Origin: Desulfobacteraceae bacterium
GTDB lineage: Bacteria; Desulfobacterota; Desulfobacteria; Desulfobacterales; Desulfosalsimonadaceae
Direction: 5' to 3'
Assembly: GCA_024636355.1 (NCBI GenBank)
Contig: JAGXHH010000194.1
Location: 1-7,725, forward strand
DNA: 7,725 nt
A program made the translations under genes and the position numbers. Positions 6,281 through 7,725 of the stretch are shown here, one piece after another. The notes beneath the pieces are model-generated. The model ran no database searches, was not told the DNA's origin, and worked only from the letters and a program-made list of their open reading frames with translations. Within the stretch, counting starts at the first letter, position 1, and each line of letters begins with the position of its first letter.

Positions 6281-6372
6281 TCAACTTTTCACGAATTCGT
6301 CAATCTCAAGCAAACGTCAGAAGAAGTCTCTCCTGCAAATTATGACTGAGCCGAAGGCGAATACCTCATTCT

Positions 6373-6400
6373 GGATTCTGGCTCCTGGATTCTGGCTCCT
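6373..6400. repeat. Tandem repeat, 14-bp unit, two copies
   Basis: GGATTCTGGCTCCT is repeated exactly at 6373-6386 and 6387-6400, with partial copies of the same ATTCTGG theme just before. It lies immediately after the stop of the AsmA-like gene. Confidence 0.75.
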
Positions 6401-6413
6401 GAGCTTTTATCCG

Positions 6414-7725
6414 TTAATCGCCGCCGGGCGGTGACGGAGTGATTTTTTCCAGCAGCGACCACATTTTCTTGATAGGTTTTGTAACCGGGCTCGACAGGGT
6501 TTTGACTTTGTAATCGTCCAATGTCCCCTTTACCCGTGCCTGAAACACATAGCTGCGCAGGAGGTCGATCGTGTAATGCTTGATCAGGTTTAAAACGGGT
6601 ATCTCATCGAGCAATCCATTGCTCTTTGCCACTGTGGTCAACAGGTCGATGCGTTGATGCTTGAACGGCACCCCCTTTTTCAATTCAATCTTTCCTTCCA
6701 TATGGATGGGAACCGATCCGCCCGTAAAAAGAAGGTCCTCGACCTGAATTCGACCATCGCCGGCCTTAAAGATGCCGTATGCGTCGGTTACCGGACTTTT
6801 GCTGGGAAGGTGCAGATCCAATACGCTTAAGACGGAAACCAGCAGTGGAAAACTGTAAAGCATGCCGCGATCGATCTTGACTTCGCCGACGCCCGTAAAT
6901 GTTTCCGGGTTGAATGCCGTTCCCGTAAGGCGCAGGCCGGCCCGCATGACCCCGGCAGGAGCTTCCCGGCCCTCGATGCCGAATGCCCCCATAAGGGATT
7001 CAAAATCGAGATGGGCAATATCGACAGCGGTTTTCCAATTCCGGGTTTCCAGATTGATCCAGGTTTCATCCGACGCAATCCTGCCCCCATAAGCACTGAT
7101 ACCAATGTTCCGGAACGTCAGAACAGGCGTTGCGTACTCGAAATCCGCAGTCAGCCGGTTGCCTTCGAGTGCGCCTGCAGACAGCTCGCTCAGGTCAATT
7201 TTTCCGGACAAATCCGGATTCCTCAAATCATCTGCCTTGATGCGGAATTGAGCCGTACCGGCAGCGGAAAACGGTGCTTCACCGGGCGACATTTCAATGT
7301 GGTAAATCACCGCCGTCATACTGCCGTCATAATGTCCGCCGCTTTCCCTCCGGAGTTCTCCATGGAGCTTGCATTGGCCGGTCAGGTCGACATTGGCCAG
7401 TCCTTCGCTGTCGAAAGGCAGGCGGCTGAAGAGCTCTTCTCCGACGATAATGTTGCCGGTTTCAAACTGGAGGTACGAGGCTGCTGTCGATCCCTCCAGG
7501 GGCGTCGCCCCGCTTCCCCGGAAACCGATACCGTAGATATCGCCCCGCAGATTTGACAACTGAATACCGTCACTTCCGAGGCTCAGGTTGCCGTAACCGT
7601 TTTGGGCAACTGTCCCGTAATCCGGATGGTGCATACTCACGTTCCGCAGATCGGCCTGGGCGTTTATTCCCGCAAGCGATTTGCGGACCGAGCCTTTGAC
7701 CGGCTGCCAGTTTTCCGCCTGAACC
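6414..7725 (-). CDS. AsmA-family envelope protein, C-terminal part (5'-partial)
   Basis: The frame is open to the right edge, so the 436 residues seen are the C-terminal part and the true start lies outside; the GTG at 7640 is internal. The sequence is a run of short amphipathic beta-strands rich in Gly. It ends in the block typical of AsmA-like C-terminal domains: TGVGEVKIDRGMLYSFPLL, then a segment ending AYGIFKAGDGRIQVEDLLF, then PIHMEGKIELKKGVPF. A basic, helical tail (TKPIKKMWSLLEKI) and PSPPGGD finish the protein. AsmA/YhdP/TamB-type proteins span the periplasm as grooved beta structures and are linked to lipid transport to the outer membrane; that role is inferred from family only. The N-terminal transmembrane anchor expected for the family cannot be seen. 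Family placement is by sequence character, so a related large AsmA-like group is possible. Confidence 0.65.
   Translation of the reverse strand, partial: VQAENWQPVKGSVRKSLAGINAQADLRNVSMHHPDYGTVAQNGYGNLSLGSDGIQLSNLRGDIYGIGFRGSGATPLEGSTAASYLQFETGNIIVGEELFSRLPFDSEGLANVDLTGQCKLHGELRRESGGHYDGSMTAVIYHIEMSPGEAPFSAAGTAQFRIKADDLRNPDLSGKIDLSELSAGALEGNRLTADFEYATPVLTFRNIGISAYGGRIASDETWINLETRNWKTAVDIAHLDFESLMGAFGIEGREAPAGVMRAGLRLTGTAFNPETFTGVGEVKIDRGMLYSFPLLVSVLSVLDLHLPSKSPVTDAYGIFKAGDGRIQVEDLLFTGGSVPIHMEGKIELKKGVPFKHQRIDLLTTVAKSNGLLDEIPVLNLIKHYTIDLLRSYVFQARVKGTLDDYKVKTLSSPVTKPIKKMWSLLEKITPSPPGGD

Larger units (their letters stand above)
5925..6413. other. Gene-free stretch with degenerate short repeats
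   Basis: About 490 bp with no credible coding region on either strand. It holds the leader of the P460 gene at its left end, a 7-bp hairpin, two short tandem duplications and a stretch resembling the common CTCTGTG-type dispersed repeat. It separates the AsmA-like gene from the P460 gene. No clear promoter was found for the latter. Confidence 0.55.

Noticed and set aside
7011..7556. A 181-codon plus-strand open frame
   Set aside because: Antisense to the AsmA-like coding region, without independent evidence.

Overview
The window looks like a piece of a Desulfobacterota (deltaproteobacterial, sulfate-reducer-like) chromosome. This is inferred from four things: a CCG-domain/ferredoxin protein of the heterodisulfide-reductase type, a FusA2-type EF-G paralogue, a GerMN-domain membrane protein, and dispersed GTAGGGGCGA-type palindromic repeats. 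No taxonomic marker is present, so this is a lean and not a proof.

Layout. Positions 1-894 (+) hold the C-terminal part of an M48 metallopeptidase with TPR repeats (BepA-like); its catalytic half lies outside the window. Its tail runs 113 nt antisense into the 3' end of a convergent minus-strand operon: a GerMN-domain membrane-anchored protein (3357-2812) followed by an EF-G paralogue (2815-782), joined by an ATGA stop/start overlap. A sigma-54-like promoter and a 14-bp palindrome lie upstream of that pair. After an AT-rich intergenic region comes a plus-strand iron-sulfur protein (3868-5175), closed by a strong bidirectional hairpin terminator. The minus strand then carries a cytochrome P460-type monohaem lipoprotein (5924-5403), whose last codons are supplied by an inverted pair of REP-like palindromes. 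A gene-free stretch of about 490 bp with degenerate repeats follows. The window ends in the C-terminal part of an AsmA-family protein (minus strand, running off the right edge).

Main result. The iron-sulfur gene is interrupted by one in-frame TGA at 4597-4599. It falls where a cysteine is expected in the ECGH motif of CCG-domain proteins (NTE-U-GHE), and the frame continues through a complete second CCG motif to 5175. Starting 15 nt after the TGA is a perfect 8-bp stem (4615-4622 with 4626-4633) and a G-rich loop, at the spacing expected of a bacterial SECIS element. I read this as a 435-residue selenoprotein with selenocysteine at residue 244, which routine annotation would split into a 243-aa and a roughly 188-aa fragment.

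How the genes relate. The selenoprotein is a predicted cytoplasmic electron carrier or oxidoreductase, with two [4Fe-4S] clusters feeding a CCG-type cluster site. The P460-like lipoprotein is a predicted periplasmic redox protein, but it lies on the opposite strand beyond the terminator, so no operon links the two. The M48/TPR and AsmA-like proteins both point to envelope maintenance.
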